DNA of 64,000 nt, taken from positions 1 through 64,000 of the forward strand of contig NZ_FOHB01000008.1 in NCBI RefSeq assembly GCF_900111375.1, given 5' to 3'. The notes beneath the pieces are model-generated. The model saw only the letters and a program-made list of their open reading frames with translations, was not told the DNA's origin and searched no databases. Positions 32,217 through 42,987 of this stretch are shown here, one piece after another. Every line of letters begins with the position of its first letter. Positions within the stretch are counted from its first letter, which is position 1. Source of the stretch: Pedococcus cremeus. GTDB taxonomy: Bacteria; Actinomycetota; Actinomycetes; Actinomycetales; Dermatophilaceae. The position numbers and the translations under genes were made by a program.

Positions 32217-33644
32217 ATGCGTCTACCGTCACGCGCCACCCTGCTGGTGTCAGGTCTTGCCACATCCGTCGTCCTCTCGGGCTGTGTCGGCGCCAAGAGC
32301 GCCGAGGACAAGAGCGATCCGAAGGCCAATGCCGACGCCAAGGACGTCACCCTGGTCATCAGCGCCAACGACGTCGTGGGCGGCAAGAACGCCGCCGAGG
32401 CCAGCTGGATCACCGAGAAGGTCATTCCCGGCTTCGTCAAGGCCCAGAAGGACAAGGGGGTGACCGCCAAGGTGACCTTCAACGGTTCGGGCGTCGAGGA
32501 CGAGCAGTACAAGACCAAGCTCGAGCTGAACTTGAAGACGGGCAGCGGCTCCGACGTCTTCGCCGCCGACGGCATCTGGCTCGGCGAGCTCGCCAGCGCC
32601 GGCTACGTCAAGCCCCTCAAGGACGTCGTCGGCGACAAGCCCGCGAGCTGGGACGGCTGGTCGCAGATCTCCAAGGCGGTGCAGCAGAACCTGACGTTCA
32701 AGGACCAGCTGTACGGCGTGCCCAACGGCACCGACGGCCGGGTCCTCTACTTCAACAAGAAGCTCTTCGCCCAGGCCGGGCTGCCCGAGAGCTGGCAACC
32801 GACCTCGTGGGACGAGATCCTGCAGGCGGGACAGGCCCTGAAGAAGCTCAAGGGCGTCACCCCGATCCAGATCAACGCCGGCGTCCCGATGGGTGAGGCC
32901 ACCACGGCGCAGGGCTTCCTGCCGCTGCTGGCCGGCACCGGCAAGCCGCTCTACGACGACGGCAGCGGCTCCTGGCAGGGTGACACCCAGGGCGTCAAGG
33001 ACGTGCTCGGCTTCTACCAGAAGCTCTACGGCGGCGGCCTCGGCGACCCGCGCATGCAGCAGGACAAGGCCGGCCGCGACCAGTCCTTCGCCGAGTTCAG
33101 CCAGGGCAAGATCGGCATCCTGGCCGAGGGCGACTACTTCTGGCGCTCGGTGATCTGCCCCAGCAAGGCGGACTGCGCCACGACCTCGATGCCCGACCGA
33201 GACAAGGTCGTCGGATGGGCGAAGATCCCGGCACAGAAGCCGAAGGGTGGTGTCAACGGCCAGGACTTCGTCAGCGTCTCGGGCGGCTCGGGCTGGATGC
33301 TCAACCCGAAGACGAAGTACCCCCAGCAGGCGTGGGAGCTCATGGAGTTCATGGCGTCGAAGGAGATGCAGACCGAGCTCTCCAAGGCCCAGATCCGGAT
33401 CTCGGCCCGTGGTGACGTCAACAACGAGACGCTCAAGAACGACCCGCTGCTGAGCTTCATCTCCTCCGAGGTGCTGCCGCTGACGACCTACCGCCCGTCC
33501 GACGAGAAGTACAACGAGGTGTCGCTGGCGATCCAGCAGGCGACCGCCGACGTCGTCGCCGGCAAGAGCCCCGACGAGGCCGCCAAGACCTACTCGACCT
33601 CATTGGAGAAGGCCGTTGGCGCCGAGCACGTCGCCGGCAGCTGA
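32217..33644 (+). CDS. Carbohydrate ABC transporter substrate-binding lipoprotein
   Basis: 475 residues. Lipobox VLSGC ends the signal sequence at about residue 23. YGVPNGTDGRVLYFNKKLF and QAWELMEFMASKEMQTELS are typical of family 1 sugar-binding proteins (MalE/UgpB-like). It captures an oligosaccharide outside the membrane. GGAGG precedes ATG 32217. First gene of a six-gene operon with two permeases, an ATPase, a PHP hydrolase and an alpha-mannosidase, so mannose-containing glycans are the likely cargo. Confidence 0.92.
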   Translation: MRLPSRATLLVSGLATSVVLSGCVGAKSAEDKSDPKANADAKDVTLVISANDVVGGKNAAEASWITEKVIPGFVKAQKDKGVTAKVTFNGSGVEDEQYKTKLELNLKTGSGSDVFAADGIWLGELASAGYVKPLKDVVGDKPASWDGWSQISKAVQQNLTFKDQLYGVPNGTDGRVLYFNKKLFAQAGLPESWQPTSWDEILQAGQALKKLKGVTPIQINAGVPMGEATTAQGFLPLLAGTGKPLYDDGSGSWQGDTQGVKDVLGFYQKLYGGGLGDPRMQQDKAGRDQSFAEFSQGKIGILAEGDYFWRSVICPSKADCATTSMPDRDKVVGWAKIPAQKPKGGVNGQDFVSVSGGSGWMLNPKTKYPQQAWELMEFMASKEMQTELSKAQIRISARGDVNNETLKNDPLLSFISSEVLPLTTYRPSDEKYNEVSLAIQQATADVVAGKSPDEAAKTYSTSLEKAVGAEHVAGS

Positions 33645-34599
33645 CCTCGCGCCGGCGCCGGGCGGTGCCCCGGCGCCGGCACCCGGGCCGGTCGCGACGA
33701 CACCGCGGGCCCGTCGCGACGGCGACGTCGTCGGGCTCGGGCGGGCGCGTGCGGTCGCGTTCGTCGCTCCCGCCCTGGTGCTGGTCGGCGTGTTCCTGGT
33801 CTTCCCGGCGGCCTGGACGCTCTACCTCGGGCTGCTCGACTACAGCCTCACCGGCTCGGGCGCCCAGGCACCGGTCTTCGTCGGCCTCGGTAACTACACG
33901 AGCGCGCTGTCCGACCCGGCGTTCGCGAAGTCGCTCTACCTCACGCTGCTGTTCGTCGGCGGCTCGGCGGTGCTGGGGCAGAACGTCCTCGGGTTCTCAC
34001 TGGCGTGGTACTTCCGCGCCGCCCAGCGGCCGGTGCGCGCGACCCTCTCGGTGCTCGTGCTGCTGGCGTGGATCCTCCCCGGTTCGGTCGTCGCCTTCCT
34101 GTGGCAGGCCCTCCTCGACCGCCGCAACGGCACGCTGAACGCCCTCATCGGCACCACCGACATGGCGTGGGCGCTCGACCACCCGATGGCGGTCATCATC
34201 GTCTTCAACATCTGGCGCGGGACCGCGTTCTCGATGCTGCTCTACACGGCCGCCCTCAGCACGGTGCCGCGCTCGCACCTCGAGGTGGCGCGCATGGCCG
34301 GAGCCACACGCTGGCAGCAGCTGCGCGACGTGGTGCTGCCCACCGTCAAGCGGCACATCCTCACCAACACCCTGCTCATCACGCTGTGGACCTTCAACGA
34401 CTTCTCGCCGTACCTGCTCACCGGCGGTGGGCCCAACCGCGAGTCGGAGGTCCTGCCCGTCTACATCTACAAGGAGGCCATCATCGGCGGCCACCTCGGC
34501 TACGGGTCGGCGATCTCGTTGCTGCTGCTCCTGGCCAACCTCGTCATCGCCGTCGTCTACGTGCGACTGCTGCGCACCCGTGAGCCGGAGGCGGCATGA
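33616..34599 (+). CDS. Sugar ABC transporter permease (MalF-like)
   Basis: 327 residues with six membrane spans after an Ala/Pro-rich N-terminus of about 45. The EAA loop reads EVARMAGATRWQQLRDVVLP. TTG 33616 is used as start because GGAGAAGG lies just upstream; it overlaps the preceding coding end by 29 bp. It pairs with the permease at 34596. Confidence 0.88.
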   Translation: MAPSTSPAADLAPAPGGAPAPAPGPVATTPRARRDGDVVGLGRARAVAFVAPALVLVGVFLVFPAAWTLYLGLLDYSLTGSGAQAPVFVGLGNYTSALSDPAFAKSLYLTLLFVGGSAVLGQNVLGFSLAWYFRAAQRPVRATLSVLVLLAWILPGSVVAFLWQALLDRRNGTLNALIGTTDMAWALDHPMAVIIVFNIWRGTAFSMLLYTAALSTVPRSHLEVARMAGATRWQQLRDVVLPTVKRHILTNTLLITLWTFNDFSPYLLTGGGPNRESEVLPVYIYKEAIIGGHLGYGSAISLLLLLANLVIAVVYVRLLRTREPEAA

Positions 34600-35519
34600 G
34601 CACGGTTGCGGGGCAACGCCGCTCGGGCACGGGCTCGGGCACCGTCTCGGGCTCGCGGTCTGGAACCGGCTCGGGACCCGGAAGGGGCTTGGGAGCCGGT
34701 GCCCTGCGGCTCGTGGCGGGGCGCTCGGTCATGTATGCCGTGGTGTGCCTGCTCGTCGTCTTCTTCGCGCTCCCGCTGCTGTGGCTGGTGCTCACGCCGT
34801 TCTCGCCGACACCGTCGTACAAGGCCTCGCTCTCCGGATTCACGCTGGCCAACTTCGAGGACCTGCTGGCCAACCCGCAGACGTGGCCCTCGATCCGCAA
34901 CTCGCTCGTGCTGTCAGTCGGCTCGTCGTTGCTGGTCATCGTGCTGGCTGCGCTGGCGGCCTACGCCCTCAGCCGCGTCCGGATCCCGGGGCGCGACCAG
35001 CTGCTGTACGCCCTGCTGCTCCTCAGCTCGATCGTCACGGGCACCGCAGCGATGGTGCCGATCTTCCTCATGCTGTTCCAGCTCGGGCTGATCGACCGGC
35101 AGTTCGGGGTGGTGCTCGTCCTCAGCGGTGGGCTGCTGCCCGCGGCGGTCTTCATGCTCAAGGACTTCGTCGACTCCATCCCGCGGTCCTACGAGGAGTC
35201 GGCCCGCGTGTTCGGCGCCTCGCCGAGCCAGATCCTGCGGCACGTCGTGCTGCCGGTCATCCGGCCCGGCATGGCCACCGTAGGGGTGTGGGCGCTGGTG
35301 CAGGTGTGGGGCAACTTCCTCGTGCCGTACGTGCTGCTGTCCGACCCGTCCAAGCAGCCCGCCGCCGTGGTCATGTACACCTTCTACGACGCCGGTGGCC
35401 AGCCCAACTTCGCGCTCATCTCCACGTTCGCGCTCGTCTACTCGGTGCCCGTGGTGGTGCTGTACCTGTTCGTCAACCGACGCTACGGCTTCGCCTTCCA
35501 AGGAGGGATCAAGGGCTGA
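34596..35519 (+). CDS. Sugar ABC transporter permease (MalG-like)
   Basis: 307 residues with a Gly/Ser-rich N-terminus and six membrane spans. The EAA loop reads EESARVFGASPSQILRHVVLP. The start gives an ATGA overlap with the MalF-like gene. Together the two form the translocation pore. Confidence 0.9.
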   Translation: MSTVAGQRRSGTGSGTVSGSRSGTGSGPGRGLGAGALRLVAGRSVMYAVVCLLVVFFALPLLWLVLTPFSPTPSYKASLSGFTLANFEDLLANPQTWPSIRNSLVLSVGSSLLVIVLAALAAYALSRVRIPGRDQLLYALLLLSSIVTGTAAMVPIFLMLFQLGLIDRQFGVVLVLSGGLLPAAVFMLKDFVDSIPRSYEESARVFGASPSQILRHVVLPVIRPGMATVGVWALVQVWGNFLVPYVLLSDPSKQPAAVVMYTFYDAGGQPNFALISTFALVYSVPVVVLYLFVNRRYGFAFQGGIKG

Positions 35520-36610
35520 TGGCATCCGTCACGCTGACCGGCCTGGTCAAGGAGTACCCCAACGGCGTCCGTGGCGTCGACGGGGTCGACCTGCAGATCG
35601 CCGACGGGGAGTTCTTCGCCCTCCTCGGCCCCTCCGGGTGCGGGAAGACCACCCTGCTGCGCACCCTCGCCGGCCTCGAGGCGGCGACCGAGGGCCGCAT
35701 CGACATCGGCGACCGCGACGTCACCGGGTTCGAGCCGGGGGAGCGTGACGTGGCCATGGTCTTCCAGGACTACGCGCTCTTCCCGCACATGACGGTGACC
35801 GACAACATCGCCTACCCGTTGCGGATCCAGAAGGTGGGCCGCGACGAGCGGTCGGCCCGCGCGCTCGAGACCGCGCAGGGCCTGAGCCTGGCGGCGCTGA
35901 TGGAGCGACGTCCGGCCCAGCTTTCCGGCGGCCAGCAGCAGCGGGTCGCCCTCGCCCGGGCGATCGCCTGCCACCCCCAGGTTTTCCTCTTCGACGAGCC
36001 GCTGTCCAACCTCGACGCCCGGCTGCGGCTCGAGGCCCGTACCTTCCTCAAGCAGCTGCAGAAGTCGCTCGGCGTGACCACGGTCTTCGTCACCCACGAC
36101 CAGGCCGAGGCCCTCGCCATGGCAGACCGGATGGCGGTGATGGACGGCGGCCGGATCCGCCAGGTGGGGACGCCGCGCGAGGTCTTCCAGCGGCCCGCCA
36201 ACACCTTCGTCGCCAACTTCATCGGGGCCACCCCGATGAACCTGCTCGACGCGCAGGTGGTCGGTGGCGCGCTCGACTTCGGCGGCTTCACCCTCCCCGT
36301 GCCCGGTGAGGGCGGACGTGCGTCGGCGTGGCCGGTGGCCGAGGGCGACAAGGTCGTCTACGGGGTGCGACCGGAGTACGTCCAGTGCCTCCCGGCGCCT
36401 GCGGAGGGGGCGGCGCGCGGTGAGGTGACCGCCGTCGAGAACCTCGGCGTGAGCGTCCTCGTCACGGCACAGGCGGGCGAGCAGTCGGTGCGCGCCGTCG
36501 TGCCCGAGTCCGACGAGCCCGCTCTCGGCGACACCGTGCACCTGGCCCCCAGCTCGGAGCGGGTGCTGCTCTACCGCGCGGACGGCGACGGCGAGCTGAT
36601 CGGCCGGTGA
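35519..36610 (+). CDS. ABC transporter ATP-binding protein (UgpC/MsmK-like)
   Basis: 363 residues. Walker A GPSGCGKTT, Q-loop VFQDYALFPHM, signature LSGGQQQR, Walker B VFLFDEPLSNLDA, switch THDQ, then a TOBE/OB regulatory region after residue 240. The ATG shares one base with the upstream stop (TGATG). It energises the permeases encoded just before it. Having a dedicated ATPase in a sugar operon is less common in actinobacteria, where one MsmK often serves several systems. Confidence 0.92.
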   Translation: MASVTLTGLVKEYPNGVRGVDGVDLQIADGEFFALLGPSGCGKTTLLRTLAGLEAATEGRIDIGDRDVTGFEPGERDVAMVFQDYALFPHMTVTDNIAYPLRIQKVGRDERSARALETAQGLSLAALMERRPAQLSGGQQQRVALARAIACHPQVFLFDEPLSNLDARLRLEARTFLKQLQKSLGVTTVFVTHDQAEALAMADRMAVMDGGRIRQVGTPREVFQRPANTFVANFIGATPMNLLDAQVVGGALDFGGFTLPVPGEGGRASAWPVAEGDKVVYGVRPEYVQCLPAPAEGAARGEVTAVENLGVSVLVTAQAGEQSVRAVVPESDEPALGDTVHLAPSSERVLLYRADGDGELIGR

Positions 36611-37815
36611 CCCGCTTCACGGGACGGTGGACCCCCGACCACCGGGCCGAGTCGGTCTGGCAGTACCTCTCGTTCGACGTGCCGGAGGGTTGCCCGGGCC
36701 TGCGGGTCACCCTCGACCACGACCGGTCGCACGGTTCGGCGGGAGTCCTCGACCTCGGCCTCGTCGATCCCGTCGGGTGGCGCGGCTGGTCGGGCGGCGC
36801 GCGTGACCGTGTGGAGCTCGGGCGGGACTGGTCGACGCCCGGCTACCTCGAGCGAGGGCTCCCCGCGGGTGAGTGGCAGGTGGTGCTCGGGCTGCACCGG
36901 CTGCCGGCCTCGGGCCTGGCCTGGGTGGTCACGGTGGAGGAGACCGCCGTCACCCGGCCGGATGCCGACGCCGCCGAAGGGCCGGGTCCTGTCGCCCTGT
37001 CCGAGCGAGCCCCGCGCCGGCGCCTCCCGGCTGTCGACGGGTTCGAGTGGCTGGCGGGGGACTGCCACGCCCACACCCACCACTCCGACGGCATCCTCTC
37101 GGTCGACGCGCTGGCGGCTCTGGCAGCCGGGGCCGGCCTGGACTTCCTGTGGGTCACCGACCACAACACGACGAGCCACCACTCCTTCCTGGGCGACGCA
37201 GGCCGCCGCCACGGGATCAGCCTGCTGCCCGGGCAGGAGGTCACCACGGCCGACGGGCACGCCAACGCGTTCGGCGACATCGGCTGGGTCGACTTCCGCC
37301 GGCCCGCGCGCGAGTGGGCTTCGGAGGTGGAACGCCGCGGTGGCCTGCTGTCGGTGAACCACCCCGTCGCCGGCGACTGTGCCTGGCGGCACGTCCTGCC
37401 CGAGCCGGCACAGCTCGCGGAGGTGTGGCACTGGCCGTGGACCGACCTGGCCGATGGAGGTCCGCTCGCCTGGTGGGCAGCGGCCGGCCACCCCGTGCCG
37501 GTCGGCGGCAGCGACTGGCACCGTCCGGCGCATGGCGCGGCGCCCGGCTCGCCCACCACCTGGGTCGCCTGCGCCGACGGCGACGTCCTCGGTGGGATGG
37601 CGGCCGGGCGGACCGCCATCTCGGCAGGGCGGGACGCACCCGTGCTGCTCCACGTCGGCGACGAGTGGGTGGCCGTCGACGCCGACGGCGCCATGCTGGT
37701 CTGCACCGACGGCCGCCGGACTCCGGTGCGCGGCGACCTCCAGCGCTTCACCGGCCACGACGGGCCGCACCTCCTCGAGCGCAGTGACCGCACCGTCGTC
37801 TCGGTGGCAGCCTGA
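36607..37815 (+). CDS. CehA/McbA family PHP-type metallohydrolase
   Basis: 402 residues. An N-terminal beta-rich region (1-145) precedes a PHP domain: GDCHAHTHHSDGILS, WVTDHNTTSHH, GQEVTT, VNHPVAGD and GGSDWHRP provide the metal-binding His/Asp set. The family includes phosphoesterases and CehA-type amidohydrolases. GTG 36607 overlaps the ATPase stop by four bases. In this operon it probably removes a phosphate or other group from imported mannosides or inositol-like compounds; that is inference. Confidence 0.83.
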   Translation: MTRFTGRWTPDHRAESVWQYLSFDVPEGCPGLRVTLDHDRSHGSAGVLDLGLVDPVGWRGWSGGARDRVELGRDWSTPGYLERGLPAGEWQVVLGLHRLPASGLAWVVTVEETAVTRPDADAAEGPGPVALSERAPRRRLPAVDGFEWLAGDCHAHTHHSDGILSVDALAALAAGAGLDFLWVTDHNTTSHHSFLGDAGRRHGISLLPGQEVTTADGHANAFGDIGWVDFRRPAREWASEVERRGGLLSVNHPVAGDCAWRHVLPEPAQLAEVWHWPWTDLADGGPLAWWAAAGHPVPVGGSDWHRPAHGAAPGSPTTWVACADGDVLGGMAAGRTAISAGRDAPVLLHVGDEWVAVDADGAMLVCTDGRRTPVRGDLQRFTGHDGPHLLERSDRTVVSVAA

Positions 37816-37901
37816 CGCCAAGGCGCCGGCCGCCTCGACCGCAGCCATCCACCCCGGCACAGCCCGACCCCAGACCCCCGAAGCAGCCAGCAAGGAGAGC
37901 C

Positions 37902-40900
37902 ATGCACGACGACCGCCAGCTCATCGAGGGCCGCCTGCTGCGGACCCTGCAGCGCATCGAGGACGCCGTCTGGTCGTCCCCGGTGCCGGTCGACCTCGCG
38001 TCGTGGGAGGCGCCCGGCGAACCGGTGCCGGTCGGCGAGGGCCTCGCCGCGGCATACGAGCCGGCGCACGTCGGCCAGCGCTGGGGCGCGCCGTGGGGCA
38101 CCACGTGGTTCCGGGTGCGCGCGCAGGTGCCCGCGGCGCACGCGGGGCGGCCCGTCGACCTGCGCCTCGACCTCGGCTTCGACCCCGACCGCACCGGGTT
38201 CCACGTGGAGGGGCTCGTCTACCGCGCCGACGGCACCCCCGTGAAGGGGCTCAACCCCCGCAACCAGTGGGTGCGCGTCGCCGACACTGCACAGGGGGGC
38301 GAGCAGGTCGAGCTCTTCGTCGAGGCGGCCTCGAACCCGCTGCTGCTCGGTGGCGGCGGCTTCGACTTCCGGCCCAGCCCGCTCGGCGACCCCGAGACGG
38401 CCGGACGCGAGCCGAGGTACCGCGTGGAGCGAGCGGAGCTGGCGGTCTTCGAGCAGGAGGTCTGGGAGCTGCAGCAGGACCTCGAGGTGCTGGGCCAGCT
38501 GGCCGTTGAGCTGCCGGTGGAGGACGCCCGGCGGTGGCAGCTGCTGCGCGCCCTCGACCGTGCCATGGACCGTCTCGACGTCGCCGACCTCGCGGGCACG
38601 GCGTCCGACGTGCGCGACGAGCTGAAGGACGTGCTCGCGCAGCCGGCGCGGGCCAGCGCGCACCGCATCTCTGCCGTGGGGCACGCGCACATCGACTCCG
38701 CCTGGCTGTGGCCGGTGCGCGAGACCGTGCGCAAGGTCGCCCGCACCTGCTCCAACGTCGTCGCGCTCATGGACGACCACCCGGAGCTGGTCTACGCGAT
38801 GTCGTCGGCGCAGCAGTTCGCCTGGCTCAAGGAGCACCGGCCGGAGGTCTGGGCCGGCGTCGTCGAGCGGGTGCGCGAGGGCCGCTTCGTGCCGGTCGGC
38901 GGCATGTGGGTCGAGTCCGACACCAACATGCCCGGCGGCGAGGCACTGGCCCGGCAGCTGAACCACGGCAAGCGGTGGTTCCTCGATGAGCTCGGCATCG
39001 AGACGCGCGAGGTGTGGCTGCCGGACTCGTTCGGCTACACCGCGGCCCTGCCCCAGCTCGTGGCCCTGTCGGGCTCCCGCTGGTTCCTCACCCAGAAGAT
39101 CTCGTGGAACACCACCAACCGGTTCCCGCACCACTCGTTCCGGTGGGAGGGCCTCGACGGCACCAGGGTCTTCACCCACTTCCCGCCGGCTGACACCTAC
39201 GGCTCGGAGGTCTCCGGGGCCGAGGTGGCGCACGCCGCCCGCAACTTCTCCGACAAGGGCGCGGCGACGCGGTCCCTGCTGCCGTTCGGCTGGGGCGACG
39301 GCGGGGGCGGGCCCACCCGCGAGATGCTCGCCCGGGCCGCGCGGCTGCGCGACCTCGACGGCTCGGCCCGGGTCGAGGTCGAGCGCCCCGACCGGTTCTT
39401 CGAGCAGGCCGAGGCGGAGTACCCGGACGCCCCCATCTGGGTCGGCGAGCTCTACCTCGAGATGCACCGTGGCACCTACACCTCCCAGGCTCGCACCAAG
39501 CAGGGCAACCGGCGCAGCGAGCACCTGCTCCGCGAGGCCGAGCTGTGGGCGAGCACCGCTGCGGTCCGCGCCGGCGCGGCATACCCGTATGCGGCCCTCG
39601 ACCGCCTCTGGAAGGTGGTGCTGCTGCACCAGTTCCACGACATCCTGCCCGGCTCCTCCATCGGGTGGGTGCACCGCGAGGCGGTGGAGGCGTATGCCGC
39701 GGTGGCAGCCGAGCTCGAGGGCGTCATCGCCGAGGCGCAGGCGGCGCTCGCCGGGGCAGGCGACGTGGAGGTGGCCTTCAGCGCGACTCCGCACGAGCGG
39801 CAGGGCGTCGCAGCGCTCGGTGCCGGGCCGGTGGGCCAGGTCCCGCCGGTCGAGGTGCGCGCCGACGGTGACGGCCACGTCCTCGACAACGGCCTGGTGA
39901 CGGCTCGCGTCGACCACCGGGGACTGCTGACCTCCGTGGTCGACGCCGCTTCGGGTCGTGAGTCCCTCGCGCCCGGGTCGGCCGGCAACCTGCTGCAGTT
40001 GCACCCGGACACCCCGGTGCGGTTCGACGCCTGGGACGTCGACCCCTACTACCGCAACGTCGTTCGTGACCTCACCGACGCAGAGTCCGTGGAGGCCGTC
40101 GAGGGTGGCGTGCGGGTGGTGCGGCGGTTCGGGCAGTCGACGGTGACGCAGCTGGTGACGCTGCCCGCCGGGGAGGCGCGGGTCGACGTCGACACCGAGG
40201 TCGACTGGCGCGAGCGCGAGCAGATCCTCAAGGCCGGGTTCGACCTCGACGTCACCACCGACCACTCCACGTCCGAGGTGCAGTTCGGCCACGTGCACCG
40301 GCCGACGCACGCCAACACGAGCTGGGACGCCGCCAAGTTCGAGGTCTGCGCCCACCGCTGGGTCCATGTGGGGGAGCCCGGCTTCGGGGCGGCCGTCGTC
40401 AACGACTCCACCTACGGCCACGACGTGACCCGCCGTGACCGCGAGGGCGGCGGCACCACGACGCAGGTGCGGCTCTCGCTGCTGCGGGCGCCGCAGAGCC
40501 CCGACCCGGTCGCCGACCTCGGCGTGCACCGGCTGCGCTACGCCCTCGTGCCCGGCGCCTCGATCGCCGACGCCGTGCGCGAGGGCTACCGCGTCAACCT
40601 GCCGGTGCGGGCGGTGCGCGGCAGCGGTGAGCCGGTCGAGCCGCTGGTGGTCGTCGAGGACGACGGCGTGTGGGTCGAGGCGGTGAAGCTGGCCGACGAC
40701 GAGTCCGGTGACGTGGTGGTACGGCTCTACGAGGGGCTGGGCCGGCGGTGCACCGCGCGGGTGCGGGCCGGCTTCGCCCACAAGGGCGCGTATGCCGTGG
40801 ACCTGCTCGAGCGTCCCCTCGAGACGCCCGGGGTGGCGGACGAGGGCGACGCCGGGGTGGCGCTCGCGCTGCGACCCTTCCAGGTGGTGACGCTCCGCTT

Positions 40901-40913
40901 CCCCCGCGCCTGA
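37902..40913 (+). CDS. Alpha-mannosidase, GH38
   Basis: 1003 residues. VGHAHIDSAWLWP holds the zinc ligands His261 and Asp265, and WLPDSFGY carries the catalytic nucleophile Asp375. A three-helix middle and beta-sandwich C-terminal domains follow, and the length is normal for bacterial class II alpha-mannosidases. No signal peptide, so it acts on imported oligomannosides in the cytoplasm. AAGGAGAG precedes ATG 37902. Last gene of the sugar operon; the 313 bp to groEL hold only an inverted repeat and the groEL control region. Confidence 0.95.
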   Translation: MHDDRQLIEGRLLRTLQRIEDAVWSSPVPVDLASWEAPGEPVPVGEGLAAAYEPAHVGQRWGAPWGTTWFRVRAQVPAAHAGRPVDLRLDLGFDPDRTGFHVEGLVYRADGTPVKGLNPRNQWVRVADTAQGGEQVELFVEAASNPLLLGGGGFDFRPSPLGDPETAGREPRYRVERAELAVFEQEVWELQQDLEVLGQLAVELPVEDARRWQLLRALDRAMDRLDVADLAGTASDVRDELKDVLAQPARASAHRISAVGHAHIDSAWLWPVRETVRKVARTCSNVVALMDDHPELVYAMSSAQQFAWLKEHRPEVWAGVVERVREGRFVPVGGMWVESDTNMPGGEALARQLNHGKRWFLDELGIETREVWLPDSFGYTAALPQLVALSGSRWFLTQKISWNTTNRFPHHSFRWEGLDGTRVFTHFPPADTYGSEVSGAEVAHAARNFSDKGAATRSLLPFGWGDGGGGPTREMLARAARLRDLDGSARVEVERPDRFFEQAEAEYPDAPIWVGELYLEMHRGTYTSQARTKQGNRRSEHLLREAELWASTAAVRAGAAYPYAALDRLWKVVLLHQFHDILPGSSIGWVHREAVEAYAAVAAELEGVIAEAQAALAGAGDVEVAFSATPHERQGVAALGAGPVGQVPPVEVRADGDGHVLDNGLVTARVDHRGLLTSVVDAASGRESLAPGSAGNLLQLHPDTPVRFDAWDVDPYYRNVVRDLTDAESVEAVEGGVRVVRRFGQSTVTQLVTLPAGEARVDVDTEVDWREREQILKAGFDLDVTTDHSTSEVQFGHVHRPTHANTSWDAAKFEVCAHRWVHVGEPGFGAAVVNDSTYGHDVTRRDREGGGTTTQVRLSLLRAPQSPDPVADLGVHRLRYALVPGASIADAVREGYRVNLPVRAVRGSGEPVEPLVVVEDDGVWVEAVKLADDESGDVVVRLYEGLGRRCTARVRAGFAHKGAYAVDLLERPLETPGVADEGDAGVALALRPFQVVTLRFPRA

Positions 40914-40921
40914 CGGCTCGC

Positions 40922-40983
40922 GCGTGTTCGTTCCTCGCCAACGCGAGCGAACCTTCGACGTCCGCGGCGAGGAACGAACACGC
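40922..40983 (+). repeat. 18-bp perfect inverted repeat after the mannosidase gene
   Basis: Arms 40922-40939 and 40966-40983 (beginning GCGTGTTCGTTCCTCGCC) are perfectly complementary with 26 bp between. The spacer contains GCGAGCGAAC, which can pair instead with GTTCGTTCCTCGC imperfectly, so two alternative hairpins are possible. It probably ends the mannosidase transcript. Confidence 0.75.
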
Positions 40984-41045
40984 CCTGGCGGCTCGTACCG
41001 GGCGCGGGGCTGGGACGCCGGGCCGCGGCATACCGGCGGGAGGCG

Positions 41046-41072
41046 TTTGCACTCTCCCGGGGCGAGTGCCAA
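41046..41072 (+). promoter_or_regulatory. CIRCE element 1 (HrcA operator), overlapping -35
   Basis: TTTGCACTC-N9-GAGTGCCAA matches the CIRCE consensus TTAGCACTC-N9-GAGTGCTAA at 16 of 18 arm positions. It overlaps a TTGCAC -35 box (41047-41052); AATAAT at 41071-41076 is the probable -10. Confidence 0.85.
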
Positions 41073-41081
41073 TAATGGGCG

Positions 41082-41108
41082 TTAGCACTCTCACAGTGAG
41101 AGTGACAA
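41082..41108 (+). promoter_or_regulatory. CIRCE element 2 (HrcA operator), downstream of -10
   Basis: TTAGCACTC-N9-GAGTGACAA: the left arm is perfect and the right arm has two changes (7 of 9). It covers the probable transcription start, 36 bp after element 1, so HrcA could bind both sides of the promoter. Confidence 0.88.
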
Positions 41109-41151
41109 TTCCTGGCCTCAACGTGAGGCCCGGGGAACGCGTGCGACGTGA

Positions 41152-42852
<1,701 letters not shown>

Positions 42853-42906
42853 CGAAGCTCGCCGGGGCTCGCCCCGGCAGCCGGCCACACGGCACACGCA
42901 CCACGT

Positions 42907-42944
42907 CCGAAGGGCGGTTCCCCGACAGGGGAGCCGCCCTTCGG
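42907..42944 (+). terminator. groEL terminator
   Basis: CCGAAGGGCGG and CCGCCCTTCGG form a perfect 11-bp stem, with CCCC/GGGG inside, followed by GCGTTTGT. It is the most typical intrinsic terminator in the window. Confidence 0.88.
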
Positions 42945-42987
42945 CGTTTGTCCCCGCCACCAGCGGTCTGCCGTGTAGAACTGTCGG

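Noticed and set aside
36843..41072. Very long open frame antisense to the PHP hydrolase and mannosidase genes
   Set aside because: It mirrors the third-position G/C bias of the sense genes, has Arg/Ala/Gly-rich composition and no family motifs. The same applies to other long antisense frames, such as 1833-4544 on the minus strand.
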